Shown here piece after piece: positions 33,224-33,848 of a DNA stretch of 33,848 nt (position 1 is the stretch's first letter; the number at the start of each line of letters is the position of its first letter). This DNA is from JABWBR01 sp036741235 (GTDB lineage: Bacteria; Bacteroidota; Bacteroidia; Chitinophagales; Saprospiraceae): NCBI GenBank assembly GCA_036741235.1, contig DAINSQ010000032.1:1-33848 (forward strand), written 5' to 3'. Below the pieces are notes generated by a model. That model worked only from the letters and a program-made list of their open reading frames with translations, did not search any database and was not told where the DNA came from. The position numbers and the translations under genes are program-made.

Positions 33224-33790
33224 TTATTGGGTAAAATGCTTGCGCTGTTTCTCTTGTCCGAATTTTTCAGCGTTAAAAGCCTGTGAGCCTTTTTTCGGGA
33301 TCGACAGCGTTTGCCAATGCTCGCCGCTCAGGTGTTTGGCAAGAAAAATAATTTGGCCCACATGACTTGCATAATGCGCTATTTGCCGTTGAATGGCCTC
33401 CATCACGGTATGGCCTTCGTTGCGGATATACACGATGCGTTCAAGATCGGCAGCGGTGAGGGGTTCGATAGCGTCGAAAAGACATTGCCAGCCCTTTTCC
33501 CAGGCTTCCAGCAGGGCTTCTTTGCTGGGATAGGCGCCTTCAAACTCCTCGTCGCGCTGCCGCCAGGGCTTTTCGCCGTCGGAAGTGAGAAAGTCGGTCC
33601 ACCGCGACAACATATTGCCGCTCAGGTGTTTGACAATCAGCGCGATGCTATTGGAGTTGGGATCGGGTTGATGCATCAACGCATTACCGTCGATTTGGGC
33701 CATCGCTTTGTCGGCCAGGCCTTTATAGTAACGGAACAGGTACCTGGAGCTTTCCAGGAAATTGTCGGCAAGGGATGTGTTCATTTCCAT
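33224..33790 (-). CDS. DUF1572/DinB-superfamily protein
   Basis: 188 residues. It has the four-helix DinB-like pattern: FLESSRYLFRYYKGLADKAMAQI, then NSIALIVKHLSGNMLSRWTDFL (first metal His), then MEAIQRQIAHYASHVGQIIFLAKHL, with HYASH supplying the other two His. This three-histidine layout is the usual metal site. Start at ATG 33790, with a second ATG 6 bases inside (33784). A -7-like TATCTTTA lies at 33807-33800 on this strand. Possibly a bacillithiol-type transferase or a general metal-dependent enzyme; not assignable. First gene of a two-gene operon with the GGGP synthase. Confidence 0.88.
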   Translation of the reverse strand: MEMNTSLADNFLESSRYLFRYYKGLADKAMAQIDGNALMHQPDPNSNSIALIVKHLSGNMLSRWTDFLTSDGEKPWRQRDEEFEGAYPSKEALLEAWEKGWQCLFDAIEPLTAADLERIVYIRNEGHTVMEAIQRQIAHYASHVGQIIFLAKHLSGEHWQTLSIPKKGSQAFNAEKFGQEKQRKHFTQ

Positions 33791-33848
33791 AAATTTGGGT
33801 AAAGATACGTTTTAAGGCGGGGCGTCGCTATACCAATGACAACCTTTT

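Overview
The window looks like chromosome from a member of the Bacteroidota, most likely Saprospirales (Lewinella/Haliscomenobacter-like). Several signals support this: type IX secretion (T9SS) sorting domains of both type A and type B, a PorP/SprF-family protein, a PorW/SprE-like lipoprotein, hyalin-repeat and SprB-repeat surface proteins, a bacteroidete group GGGP synthase, and many promoters with the Bacteroidota -7 element TAnnTTTG instead of sigma70 boxes. I see no rRNA, tRNA, CRISPR array, transposase or phage gene.

Region 1 (1-10580) is a cell-surface block. It opens inside a giant T9SS type-B adhesin with near-identical cohesin-like modules followed by about 12 SprB repeats. A PorP/SprF-family partner follows. 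Then comes 1.1 kb of non-coding DNA full of inverted repeats, and a 1319-residue type-A T9SS protein with hyalin repeats, a dockerin type-I-like module and its own cohesin-like module. The cohesin/dockerin pairing on two neighbouring exported proteins is the most interesting system in the window.

Region 2 (10581-18780) holds a possible small non-coding transcription unit, yraN, an outer-membrane beta-barrel/TonB-receptor-like protein, a second large type-A T9SS protein on the minus strand and a two-helix membrane protein of unknown function.

Region 3 (18786-26153) is mostly metabolic and envelope genes: a CBM9/DUF5916 protein, a Ppx/GppA phosphatase, and a minus-strand pair of metallophosphoesterase and cyclase-family hydrolase. 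A small outer-membrane barrel with a clear promoter is followed by a palindromic repeat cluster and a TIGR01777 SDR gene broken by two in-frame TAG codons.

Region 4 (26160-33848) has a minus-strand M23 peptidase/HAD pair divergent from the large PorW/SprE-like T9SS lipoprotein gene. It continues with a DUF1611 (DgcN-like) protein, a small lipoprotein of unknown function, and a minus-strand pair of DinB/DUF1572 protein and GGGP synthase.

Taken together, much of the window makes or exports surface proteins: PorW/SprE and PorP/SprF for secretion, and the three large CTD-bearing proteins as cargo. The remaining genes are housekeeping or lipid/phosphate metabolism.
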